Source: Phocaeicola intestinalis (GTDB taxonomy: Bacteria > Bacteroidota > Bacteroidia > Bacteroidales > Bacteroidaceae). Taken from it: 43,169 bases of DNA. Location: positions 18,094 to 61,262 of the forward strand of contig NZ_JACSPP010000018.1 in the NCBI RefSeq assembly GCF_014837065.1, written 5' to 3'. Position 1 is the first letter of the stretch. Each line of letters opens with the position of its first letter. The notes beneath the pieces are model-generated. The model saw nothing but the letters and a program-made list of their open reading frames with translations. It was not told the DNA's origin and searched no databases. Made by a program: the position numbers and the translations under genes. Below, in pieces: positions 24,360 to 31,912 of this stretch.

Positions 24360-25571
24360 TCAGCTATTCATAAATAAATTCATAAACTCGTCTTTTTCCA
24401 ACATGCCGTATCCGCCTTCCCGGCACGACACCTCATCGTATGCCTGCACCGCATCCGGCTCAATGCCCGGATAATAAATCAAGAAAGGTATCGGCTCGGC
24501 GGTATGCGTACGCAATTCGCACGGGGTCGGATGGTCGGGAAGCACGGCTATCGCCACCGGTTCGTCCCAGTCTTTTACCGCTTCCCAAATGGGTTTAACG
24601 GCACGCTGGTCCAGATATTCGATGGTCTTCAACTTCAAGTCCACATCGCCCTCATGTCCTGCCTCATCGCTTGCTTCGATGTGCAGGTAAACGAAATCAT
24701 CGGTCTTCAGGGCATCGATGGCGGCTTGTGCCTTGCCTTCGTAATTGGTGGTATAAAGCCCCGTGGCACCCTCTACATCGATGCACCGGAGTCCGGCATA
24801 GCGTCCGATGCCCCGGATGAGGTCGACCGCCGTAATCACCGAGCCCTTGCGGATGGAGGGGTATTTATTCGCCAACGGCTCCATCTTCGGGCGATAGCCC
24901 GGACTCCAGGGCCAGATGCTGTTCGCCGGGTCTTTGCCCTCGCTCATCCGTTTCAGGTTAAGCGGATGCGAAGCCAGCAAGTCTTGCGAAGCCATAATCA
25001 GCCCATTCAGCAAATCGGCGGTTTCTTGCGCTTCGGGAACCAACGCCTTCACCAGATTCGGACGGAAGGGCTGCAACGGGATATCGTGCGGAGGCACGCA
25101 AGCCACATGTTTGTTTCCGCCTTTCACCACCAGCAAATGCCGGTATTGCACGCCGGTATAGAAATGGATACGGTCGGAGCCTAAGCGTTCTTCCAAGGCA
25201 CGAATCAGCTCGTCGGCTTCTTCGGTGGTGATGTGCCCTGCCGAATGGTTCTTCAGGATATCCCCCTCTATGCATACCAGGTTGCAGCGCATCGCCATGT
25301 CATCCGGCTCCAAATCGACTCCGATGCTGGCGGCTTCCAACACCCCGCGTCCCTCGTACACCGTAGGCAGGTCGTACCCCATTACCGACATGTTCGCCAC
25401 CTCGCTTCCCGGATGAAACCCGTCGGCTACGGTCTTCAGCATTCCGGTGCGTCCCATGCGTGCCAGCATATCCATGCAGGGCGTATGGGCATATTGCAAT
25501 AAAGTCTTGTTTCCCAGAGAGGGGACAGCCCAATCCGCCATCCCGTCTCCTAATATAATCAGATGTTTCAT
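24360..25571 (-). CDS. Phosphoglycerate-mutase-like protein, probable homoserine kinase
   Basis: This 403-residue protein belongs to the alkaline-phosphatase superfamily branch annotated as cofactor-independent phosphoglycerate mutase (ApgM, archaeal type). Metal-site motifs are LIILGDGMADW at the N-terminus, YGR-like VYEGRGVLEAASIGV, HIEASDEAGHEGDVDLK (about residue 285-301) and AVLPDHPTPCELRTHTAEPIPFL (about 335-357). It lies between thrA and thrC, and no classical thrB is present. From comparative genomics and mutant-fitness work on B. thetaiotaomicron, the homologue at this position is thought to be the homoserine kinase that completes the threonine pathway. I favour that role over glycolysis; sequence alone does not prove it. 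Confidence 0.88.
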   Translation of the reverse strand: MKHLIILGDGMADWAVPSLGNKTLLQYAHTPCMDMLARMGRTGMLKTVADGFHPGSEVANMSVMGYDLPTVYEGRGVLEAASIGVDLEPDDMAMRCNLVCIEGDILKNHSAGHITTEEADELIRALEERLGSDRIHFYTGVQYRHLLVVKGGNKHVACVPPHDIPLQPFRPNLVKALVPEAQETADLLNGLIMASQDLLASHPLNLKRMSEGKDPANSIWPWSPGYRPKMEPLANKYPSIRKGSVITAVDLIRGIGRYAGLRCIDVEGATGLYTTNYEGKAQAAIDALKTDDFVYLHIEASDEAGHEGDVDLKLKTIEYLDQRAVKPIWEAVKDWDEPVAIAVLPDHPTPCELRTHTAEPIPFLIYYPGIEPDAVQAYDEVSCREGGYGMLEKDEFMNLFMNS

Positions 25572-25587
25572 TTCGTTTTCTTTTTAG

Positions 25588-25694
25588 TTGACCGGGTAAC
25601 TAGGTACTAGTTGACTAGGTACTAGGTTTTAGGTACTTTAAGAATCGGACTATTCAAAACCTAGTCCCTAGTACCTAGTCACCTGGTACCTAAA
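25588..25694. repeat. Palindromic CTAGGTACTAG-type repeat between thrA and the mutase-like gene
   Basis: This gap is built of repeated ACTAGGTACTAG-like words: on the left as ...ACTAGGTACTAGTTGACTAG..., on the right as their inverted form ...ACCTAGTCCCTAGTACCTAG.... The two halves can fold into a long stem. A relative lies at 29191-29307 and a shorter one at 39690-39757. It is inside the thr operon. Confidence 0.75.
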
Positions 25695-25695
25695 C

Positions 25696-28128
25696 TTAAA
25701 TATTCGCAATGCTCATAATATCCGCAAACACTCCGGCGGCGGTCACGCTCGCACCGGCTCCATAGCCTTGGATAAGCATCGGATATTCGTTATAGCGCTC
25801 GGTGGTAAGCAAGATGATATTATTGCTTCCCGCCAGTTCGTAGAACGGATGATGGCGGTCTACCTCTACCAGTTCTACCACTCCCTTTCCGCCTTCGAAG
25901 CGTGCCACGAACCGCCAGCGCTTGCCTTCACGCTCCAACACCTTGCGGCGTGCCTCGAAATCGGCATCCAGCGAAGGTATCTTGCGCCAGAAGTCATCCA
26001 GCGACCCTTCGAAAAAGCTGTCGGGAATGAACAAGTGTTTCTCCACATCTTCCTGATTCAGGCAATATCCCGCCTCACGTGCCAGGATGACCAGCTTGCG
26101 CACCACATCGGTCCCGCTCAGGTCGATGCGTGGGTCGGGTTCGGAATACCCCTGCTCCTTCGCGTTCCGGATGGTCTGGCTCAAAGGCACGTCGGCACTG
26201 ATTTCATTGAAAATGTAATTCAGCGTACCGCTCAATACAGCTTCGATTTTCAATATCTTGTCTCCGCTATTAATCAGGTCATTGATGGTATTGATGACCG
26301 GAAGTCCTGCTCCTACATTGGTCTCGAACAAAAACTTCACACCCCGATGGCGGGCTATCCGCTTCAACTCGGCATAAATCTCATAATCCGAAGAAGCCGC
26401 AATCTTGTTTGCCGCCACCACCGAGATGTTATGTCCCAAGAAGTCTTTATACAAGGAAGCGATTTCTTCACTTGCGGTACAATCCACGAAGACCGAGTTG
26501 AAGATGTTCATCCCGATAATCTCGTCGTGCAGCACTTGCGTGGACGAAGGCATGCCTTTCTCTTCCAGTTCCTCACGATAATTCGTCAGGTCGATTCCCG
26601 CACGGGTGAACATTGCTTTGTGTCCGTTGGCGATTCCCACCACTTTCAGGTTCAGCCCCCGCTCCTGTTTCAAGCGTTCCTGCTGGCTGTGTATCTGGTC
26701 TATCAGGCTATGCCCCACCGTACCGATGCCGCAAATGAAAAGGTTCAGCACTTGATATTCGGAAAGAAAAAACGAATCGTGGATGACATTCAAGGTCTTG
26801 CGGAGCGAACCGCCTTCTACCACAAACGAGATATTGGTTTCCGACGCACCTTGCGCACAGGCTATCACGTTAATGCCGTTCCGCCCCAGCGTACCGAAGA
26901 GCTTTCCGGCAATGCCCGGCGTATGCTTCATGTTTTCACCCACAATAGCTACCGTAGCAAGCCCTCCCTCGGCTTTCATCGGGCTGATTTCGCCCATTTC
27001 GATTTCCTTGGCGAACTCTTCATCGAGCACCTTGCAGGCAAGTGCCGCATCTTCATTGCGCACGCCGATAGAAGTAGAGTTTTCCGAAGAAGCCTGCGAT
27101 ACGAGAAACACACTGATACCGTTCTCCGCCAGGGTCTTGAAAATGCGGTAGTTCACGCCGATAACGCCTACCATACCCAGTCCGGTCATCGTAATGAGGC
27201 ACGTGTCGTTGATAGAAGAAATGCCCTTGATGGCTTTCGAAGAATGGTCTGCCTCCTGCTTCACGATAGTGCCCGGAGCGTCGGGATTGAATGTATTCTT
27301 TATTAATATAGGTATATTCTTATGGCACACCGGATAGATAGTAGGCGGATAAACCACCTTCGCGCCGAAGTTGCAAAGCTCCATCGCCTCCACATAGCTC
27401 AGTTCGGTGATGGGGTAAGCGGTGCTGATGACCCTCGGGTCGGCGGTCATAAACCCGTCCACATCCGTCCATATCTCCAGCACATCGGCATCCAGCGCCG
27501 CGGCGATGATAGAAGCGGTATAATCAGAACCGCCCCTGCCCAGATTGGTCACTTCGCCCGTATCCTTATCCGACGAGATAAAGCCCGGCACCAACGATAC
27601 GCGCGGAATCTCACGGAAGGTCTCGCGCACCAGACGGTTGGTCAGTTCCGAGTCGAGGATATGCTTGTTGTGCTTCTTTTCCGTCTTGATGAACAGACGG
27701 GAGTCGAACCATTGTGCCCCGTCGATGAGCGTAGCCACGATGATGGAAGACAAACGCTCGCCATAGCTTACGATGGTCGACGAGGTCTTGGGCGAAAGGT
27801 CGCGTATCAGGTAAATGCCTTGAAAGATATCCTTCAATTCGCTCAGCAGCTCATTCACACAATCGAGAAGCAACTCCCGTTTCTCGCCCGCAGGAATCAC
27901 CGTATAAACCATTTCGATGTGGCGGTTCACGATTTCCTTCATCTCTTTCTCGTATCCCGAATCGCCCGATGCCGCCATGTTCGAAGTCTTTATCAACTTG
28001 TCGGTGATGCCTCCCAACGCCGAAACCACTACGATTACCTTATCATCTATCGCCTCAACTATTTTCTTTACATTCAACATGCTGTTGACGGAACCTACCG
28101 ACGTTCCGCCGAATTTCAATACTTTCAT
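25696..28128 (-). CDS. thrA: Bifunctional aspartate kinase / homoserine dehydrogenase I
   Basis: An 810-residue fusion enzyme catalysing the first and third steps from aspartate to homoserine. I use the ATG at 28128 (MKVLKFGGTSVGS), matching the usual ThrA length; an upstream in-frame start adds 11 odd residues. The kinase domain (about residues 1-290) has KFGGTSVGS, SYGERLSS and GFISSD...NLGRGGSDYTA. Paired ACT domains (about 310-460) have GLGMVGVIGVNYRIF and ENMKHTPGIAGKLFGTLGRNGINVIA. The homoserine dehydrogenase domain (about 465-810) has LFICGIGTVGHSLIDQI, AANKIAASSDYE, FLFETNVGAGLPVI and GYSEPDPRIDLSGTDVVRKLVILAREAG. ACT domains of this kind give feedback inhibition by threonine. A 270-base structured leader precedes it. 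Confidence 0.96.
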   Translation of the reverse strand: MKVLKFGGTSVGSVNSMLNVKKIVEAIDDKVIVVVSALGGITDKLIKTSNMAASGDSGYEKEMKEIVNRHIEMVYTVIPAGEKRELLLDCVNELLSELKDIFQGIYLIRDLSPKTSSTIVSYGERLSSIIVATLIDGAQWFDSRLFIKTEKKHNKHILDSELTNRLVRETFREIPRVSLVPGFISSDKDTGEVTNLGRGGSDYTASIIAAALDADVLEIWTDVDGFMTADPRVISTAYPITELSYVEAMELCNFGAKVVYPPTIYPVCHKNIPILIKNTFNPDAPGTIVKQEADHSSKAIKGISSINDTCLITMTGLGMVGVIGVNYRIFKTLAENGISVFLVSQASSENSTSIGVRNEDAALACKVLDEEFAKEIEMGEISPMKAEGGLATVAIVGENMKHTPGIAGKLFGTLGRNGINVIACAQGASETNISFVVEGGSLRKTLNVIHDSFFLSEYQVLNLFICGIGTVGHSLIDQIHSQQERLKQERGLNLKVVGIANGHKAMFTRAGIDLTNYREELEEKGMPSSTQVLHDEIIGMNIFNSVFVDCTASEEIASLYKDFLGHNISVVAANKIAASSDYEIYAELKRIARHRGVKFLFETNVGAGLPVINTINDLINSGDKILKIEAVLSGTLNYIFNEISADVPLSQTIRNAKEQGYSEPDPRIDLSGTDVVRKLVILAREAGYCLNQEDVEKHLFIPDSFFEGSLDDFWRKIPSLDADFEARRKVLEREGKRWRFVARFEGGKGVVELVEVDRHHPFYELAGSNNIILLTTERYNEYPMLIQGYGAGASVTAAGVFADIMSIANI

Positions 28129-28172
28129 ACGATTGTTCGATAAAACTAATTGATGGCACACGATGAACCCTT

Positions 28173-28203
28173 AAAAAAATCCGTTTCATCTGTGTGCGAT
28201 GAA
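28173..28203 (-). terminator. Terminator-like hairpin in the thr leader
   Basis: On the minus strand, TTCATC (28203-28198) and GATGAA (28190-28185) form a 6-bp stem around GCACACA. ACGGA and seven T residues follow. It lies 45 bases before thrA, where premature termination would control the operon. Confidence 0.45.
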
Positions 28204-28291
28204 TTATAAACACTTATTATTGAATCATAAAAATGAAGAAATGCCTGCGTCCACAGGCGTGTATCACGTAGAAACACCATTATACAACCGC

Positions 28292-28384
28292 TCAACCCCG
28301 AGGGGTCATCCCAGTGGCAGATGTATAGAGGGACATACGCCCCGTGGCACACATCAGAATGATATGTAGATTGTTCCGGTTCAT
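28292..28384 (-). CDS. Possible thr leader peptide, 30 residues
   Basis: An ATG about 20 bases after the predicted start of transcription opens a 30-codon frame ending in TGA. The peptide (HIILMCATGRMSLYTSATGM in its middle) has four Thr, two Ile and four Met including the start, so amino acids derived from aspartate are frequent, though not in a run as in E. coli thrL. There is no Shine-Dalgarno sequence, normal for the phylum. The evidence is position and composition only. Confidence 0.3.
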   Translation of the reverse strand: MNRNNLHIILMCATGRMSLYTSATGMTPRG

Positions 28385-28405
28385 GTATAATTGTTTTATC
28401 GTTCG

Positions 28406-28435
28406 CAAATATAGTAACATTTTTCCATAAACAAA
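28406..28435 (-). promoter_or_regulatory. Promoter of the thr operon
   Basis: On the minus strand, TTTG (28435-28432), 18 bases, then TATATTTG (28413-28406). The -7 box is perfect; spacing is two bases short of that in the other promoters here. It is divergent from the frr promoter about 110 bases away. Confidence 0.5.
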
Positions 28436-28547
28436 CATATTCGGCGTTTTTTTTGGAATAATCCGTCAAAGTTCATGCCCGCGAAGCCGAAAACAAGCGT
28501 CAAAGGACGGATGATTGCACACTTTCCAGCGAAAATCTTCACAAACT

Positions 28548-28579
28548 ATTGCAAGAGAATAAAAAATCCCCTATTTTTG
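28548..28579 (+). promoter_or_regulatory. Promoter of frr
   Basis: ATTG (28548-28551), 20 bases, then TATTTTTG (28572-28579), 42 bases before the frr start. Same spacing and same -33 variant as the xusA promoter. Confidence 0.7.
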
Positions 28580-28621
28580 TTCACATAAACTTATCGACAA
28601 AATATTTAAAGCAACAAGAAT

Positions 28622-29182
28622 ATGGCAGATTCTAAAACTATCCTCAGCGGCGCTGAAGAGAAAATGGATATGGCAATCATGTATCTGGAAGACGCATTGG
28701 CACATATCCGCGCCGGAAAAGCCGATGTACGTCTGCTTGACGGCATCCGTGTAGATTCATATGGAAGCATGGTTCCTATTAATAATGTAGCGGCGGTCAC
28801 TACCCCCGATGCACGGAGCATCGCCATCAAACCGTGGGACAAGAGCATGTTCCGCATCATCGAAAAAGCGATTATCGACTCCGACCTGGGTATCATGCCC
28901 GAAAACAACGGCGAAATCATCCGCATCGGCATCCCTCCACTGACAGAAGAGCGCCGTAAACAACTCGCCAAGCAATGCAAGGCAGAAGGTGAAACGGCAA
29001 AAGTAAGCGTACGAAATGCACGCCGCGATGCCATCGACTCCTTGAAGAAAGCTGTAAAAGACGGTATGCCCGAAGACGAGCAGAAGAATTCGGAAGCCAA
29101 GCTCCAGAAATCGCATGACAAGTACATCAAGCAAATAGATGACATGCTGGCGGCTAAAGACAAAGAAATCATGACTGTATAA
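28622..29182 (+). CDS. frr: Ribosome recycling factor
   Basis: A 186-residue cytosolic factor that, with EF-G, splits the post-termination ribosome. Typical segments are LAHIRAGKADVRLLDGIRVDSYGS (residues about 22-45), PINNVAAVTTPDARSIAIKPWDKS (about 47-70), IGIPPLTEERRKQLAKQCK and VSVRNARRDAIDSLKK. Length is standard (185). It has its own promoter and is followed by a long palindromic gap, then rsgA. Confidence 0.97.
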   Translation: MADSKTILSGAEEKMDMAIMYLEDALAHIRAGKADVRLLDGIRVDSYGSMVPINNVAAVTTPDARSIAIKPWDKSMFRIIEKAIIDSDLGIMPENNGEIIRIGIPPLTEERRKQLAKQCKAEGETAKVSVRNARRDAIDSLKKAVKDGMPEDEQKNSEAKLQKSHDKYIKQIDDMLAAKDKEIMTV

Positions 29183-29190
29183 TTTTATAG

Positions 29191-29307
29191 CTGACTAGGT
29201 TACAAGGTACTAGTTGACTAGGTTGTAGATACTAGTTGACCAGGTTACTTGATACGACTTGAGTATCTAAGACCTAGTGCCTGGTACCTGGTCAACTAGT
29301 CAACTAA
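29191..29307. repeat. Palindromic ACTAGTTGACTAGGT-type repeat between frr and rsgA
   Basis: The left part has direct repeats of TACTAGTTGACTAGGT-like words (about 29191-29250). The right part carries the inverted form CCTAGTGCCTGGTACCTGG and ends in GTCAACTAGTCAAC. The stem would span the gap and end nine bases before the rsgA start. It is related to 25588-25694. Confidence 0.7.
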
Positions 29308-29315
29308 ATAAAACA

Positions 29316-30251
29316 TTGGAAAAAGGATTAGTCATCAAGAACACCGGAAGCTGGTATGTGGTAAAGACCGAAGACGGAAGGCAGATTGAATGCAAGATAA
29401 AAGGGAACTTCCGCCTGAAGGGAATACGCAGCACCAATCCCATTGCGGTAGGCGACCGTGTACAAATCGCCTTGAACCCCGAAGGGACCGCCTTCATCAC
29501 CGAAATAGAAGACCGCAAGAACTACATCATCCGCCGGGCTTCGAACCTCTCCAAGCAATCGCATATCATTGCAGCCAACCTCGACTTGTGTATGCTGGTA
29601 GTGACCGTCAATTATCCCGAAACATCCACCATCTTCATCGACCGCTTCCTTGCCTCTGCCGAAGCCTATCGGGTACCGGTAGCACTGGTATTCAACAAGA
29701 CCGACCTCTATTCGGAAGACGAATTGCGCTATTTGGAAGGGCTTATTCACCTTTACACCCATATCGGATATCCTTGCTTCCGCATTTCTGCCCTTAATAA
29801 TGAAGGCATCAATGAAATAAAGGAAGAACTGAAAGGGAAAATCACCCTCTTTTCAGGGCATTCGGGCGTAGGGAAATCAACGCTTATCAATGCCATCCTG
29901 CCCGAAGCACACCTGAAAACCGGAGAAATATCCACAGCCCATAACAAAGGCATGCACACCACGACTTTTTCTGAAATGTTCCCCGTAGAAGGCGAAGGAT
30001 ATATCATCGACACACCGGGCATCAAAGGATTCGGCACCTTCGACATGAAAGACGAAGAAGTGAGCCATTACTTCAAAGAGATTTTCGAATTCTCCGCGCA
30101 TTGCAAGTACGGAAACTGCACCCACCGGCACGAACCGGGCTGCGCCGTACGCGAAGCCGTAGAGAACCATTACATCAGTGAGTCACGTTATGCCTCTTAC
30201 CTGAATATACTGGAAGACCGTGAAGAAGGCAAATACCGCTCTGCATATTAA
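29316..30251 (+). CDS. rsgA: Ribosome small-subunit biogenesis GTPase RsgA
   Basis: A 311-residue circularly permuted GTPase acting in late 30S maturation. I start it at the TTG at 29316, giving [17 protein letters not shown], which matches the family N-terminus. A GTG at 29277 would place 13 extra residues inside the palindromic repeat. Order: OB-fold (about 1-75), G4 FNKTD (about 129), G1 [13 protein letters not shown] (about 183-195), G2 TTT, G3 DTPGIKGFG (about 229-237), and the zinc site with Cys/His in [16 protein letters not shown] (about 271-286). The transporter gene follows after 15 bases. Confidence 0.93.
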   Translation: MEKGLVIKNTGSWYVVKTEDGRQIECKIKGNFRLKGIRSTNPIAVGDRVQIALNPEGTAFITEIEDRKNYIIRRASNLSKQSHIIAANLDLCMLVVTVNYPETSTIFIDRFLASAEAYRVPVALVFNKTDLYSEDELRYLEGLIHLYTHIGYPCFRISALNNEGINEIKEELKGKITLFSGHSGVGKSTLINAILPEAHLKTGEISTAHNKGMHTTTFSEMFPVEGEGYIIDTPGIKGFGTFDMKDEEVSHYFKEIFEFSAHCKYGNCTHRHEPGCAVREAVENHYISESRYASYLNILEDREEGKYRSAY

Positions 30252-30266
30252 TTTCTATAAACCCTT

Positions 30267-31730
30267 ATGAAAACACGACCAAACAAGATGACCAACTTCC
30301 GCTGGACCATCTGCTTTATGCTTTTTATGGCAACCACCATCAACTACATGGACCGGCAAGTTCTTTCGCTCACATGGAAAGACTTTATCGCACCCGAATT
30401 CCATTGGACTGACACCGACTACGGATTCATAGCCGGCGTGTTCGCCATCGTCTATGCCCTTGGAATGCTTTTTGCCGGACGGGTCATCGACTGGATGGGC
30501 ACACGCAAAGGATATCTTTGGACAATCGGAATCTGGTCATTAGGTGCCTGCCTCCATGCCTTTTGCGGCATCGCTACCGAATGGTGGGTAGGCGTAGATA
30601 ATGTAGAAGCCCTGAAACAAGCCGAAACCGGTTCGGCATTGGCACTAAGCATCGCCACAGTGAGCGTTTATTTCTTCATTGCCGCACGATGTATTTTAGC
30701 CATCGGCGAAGCAGGCAATTTTCCTGTGGCCACCAAGGTCGCCGCCGAGTATTTTCCGAAGAAAGACCGTGCTTTCCCAACCAGTATCTACAATAGTGGA
30801 GCTGCAATCGGTGCACTTGTCGCTCCGGTCAGCATCCCTACCCTGGCAAGCTATTTCCGCGATTTAGGTGTAGGAAACGGTTGGGAAATGGCATTCGTCA
30901 TCATCGGTGCGTTAGGCTTCGTATGGATGGGATTCTGGGTGTTCCTCTACAAACGCCCACGCGAAAGCCGTTGGGTGAACGAAGCCGAACTGGCATACAT
31001 CGAACAAAATGAAGAAGAAGAAGAAGAGCCACAAGCCTCCTCAGAGGGAGAAAACCTACCCAAGATGTCTTTCCTGCAATGCATCCGCTACAAACAGGCA
31101 TGGGCATTCGCCGTAGGCAAATTCCTGACCGACGGCATCTGGTGGTTCTTCCTGTTCTGGACTCCCGCTTATTTGAGCGATGTCTACCACCTGCCCTCCA
31201 ACGCCCCGATGGCACAATTGCTCATCTTCGTCCTCTATGCCATCACAATGCTATCCATCATCGGAGGCTGGCTCCCCACTTACTTCGTAGAGAAAAAAGG
31301 AATGAACCCCTATAAGGGACGTATGCGCGCCATGCTTATCTTTGCCTTTTTCCCAATCATCACCTTGCTAGCCCAACCGCTGGGAGCCTATTCATATTGG
31401 TACCCGATAATTATTATAGGTATAGCCGGAGCAGCCCACCAGGCATGGTCCTCCAATATTTATTGTACCGTGAGCGACATGTTCCCGCAAAACGCCATCG
31501 CCACTATCATCGGCTTCGGAGGCATGGCGGGAGGCATCGGCTCCTCGCTCATCAATATGGGTTCGGGAGTCCTGTTCGATTATGCCGCCAACACCCAGCT
31601 CGCCTTTATGGGCTTTACGGGAAAGCCGGCAGGATATTTCATCATCTTCTGCATCTGCTCGGTGGCGTACCTCATCGGATGGATTATCATGAAAGCACTC
31701 GTTCCTGAATACAAGCCCATCAAACCATAA
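30267..31730 (+). CDS. MFS transporter, hexuronate (ExuT-like) family
   Basis: A 487-residue inner-membrane transporter with about 12 hydrophobic segments, of the anion:cation symporter branch that includes ExuT. Marks are MATTINYMDRQVLS at helix 1, the loop GRVIDWMGTRKGYLWTIGIWSLG, EAGNFPVATKVAAEYFPKKDRAFPTSIYNSG (typical of ExuT/GudP), and an acidic central loop (EQNEEEEEEPQASSEGE). Likely substrates are galacturonate or glucuronate. This fits the pectin-degrading genes at 38070-43027, although 6 kb of housekeeping genes lie between. It has no separate promoter that I see and follows rsgA by 15 bases. Confidence 0.87.
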   Translation: MKTRPNKMTNFRWTICFMLFMATTINYMDRQVLSLTWKDFIAPEFHWTDTDYGFIAGVFAIVYALGMLFAGRVIDWMGTRKGYLWTIGIWSLGACLHAFCGIATEWWVGVDNVEALKQAETGSALALSIATVSVYFFIAARCILAIGEAGNFPVATKVAAEYFPKKDRAFPTSIYNSGAAIGALVAPVSIPTLASYFRDLGVGNGWEMAFVIIGALGFVWMGFWVFLYKRPRESRWVNEAELAYIEQNEEEEEEPQASSEGENLPKMSFLQCIRYKQAWAFAVGKFLTDGIWWFFLFWTPAYLSDVYHLPSNAPMAQLLIFVLYAITMLSIIGGWLPTYFVEKKGMNPYKGRMRAMLIFAFFPIITLLAQPLGAYSYWYPIIIIGIAGAAHQAWSSNIYCTVSDMFPQNAIATIIGFGGMAGGIGSSLINMGSGVLFDYAANTQLAFMGFTGKPAGYFIIFCICSVAYLIGWIIMKALVPEYKPIKP

Positions 31731-31793
31731 AAAACTGTTTTAAATTTATCGGTCTAAATCTGCACACGATAAATTCAAAACTGTTTCTAAAAA
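31729..31793. repeat. Hairpin made of two inverted ends of the 194-bp element
   Basis: AAACTGTTTTAAATTTATCG (31732-31751) and its inverted relative CGATAAATTCAAAACTG (31768-31784, extending to TTTCT) both resemble the same, left end of the 194-bp family. The interior is missing. It begins at the stop codon of the transporter gene and would act as that gene's transcript end. Confidence 0.65.
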
Positions 31794-31847
31794 TGTAAAA
31801 TAAATAGCATGCATTTCCATGCTCCGATACAAACATTGACAACGGGT

Positions 31848-31879
31848 TATGCAAATATAAGTATTTTTTCATACCTTTG
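31848..31879 (+). promoter_or_regulatory. Promoter of the DPP IV gene
   Basis: TATG (31848-31851), 20 bases, then TACCTTTG (31872-31879), 34 bases before the start. Perfect -7, one mismatch in -33. Confidence 0.55.
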
Positions 31880-31912
31880 CCGATATTACAACCATATAAA
31901 CTATCAACTACA

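Larger units (their letters stand above)
28129..28405 (-). promoter_or_regulatory. Long structured leader of the thr operon (candidate attenuator)
   Basis: Between the -7 box at 28406-28413 and the thrA start lie about 270 transcribed bases, unusual here. They contain, in order of transcription: a possible 30-codon leader ORF; small hairpins around ACCCC-TC-GGGGT and GCCTG-TGGACG-CAGGC; a terminator-like hairpin TTCATC-GCACACA-GATGAA followed by ACGGA and seven T (28203-28173); and TTCATCGTGTGC (28167-28156), which can pair with GCACAC-a-GATGAA instead. TGTGTGC inside the leader ORF (28353-28347) can pair with the GCACACA loop. Competing pairings of this kind are what attenuators use. The mechanism is inference. 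Confidence 0.45.

Noticed and set aside
25768..27306. 512-codon plus-strand frame opposite thrA
   Set aside because: Antisense to a strongly conserved enzyme, with no signal, motif or promoter of its own.
28146..28469. 107-codon minus-strand frame across the thr leader
   Set aside because: It would start upstream of the predicted promoter and overlap the hairpins, and shows no recognisable domain. The leader interpretation fits better.
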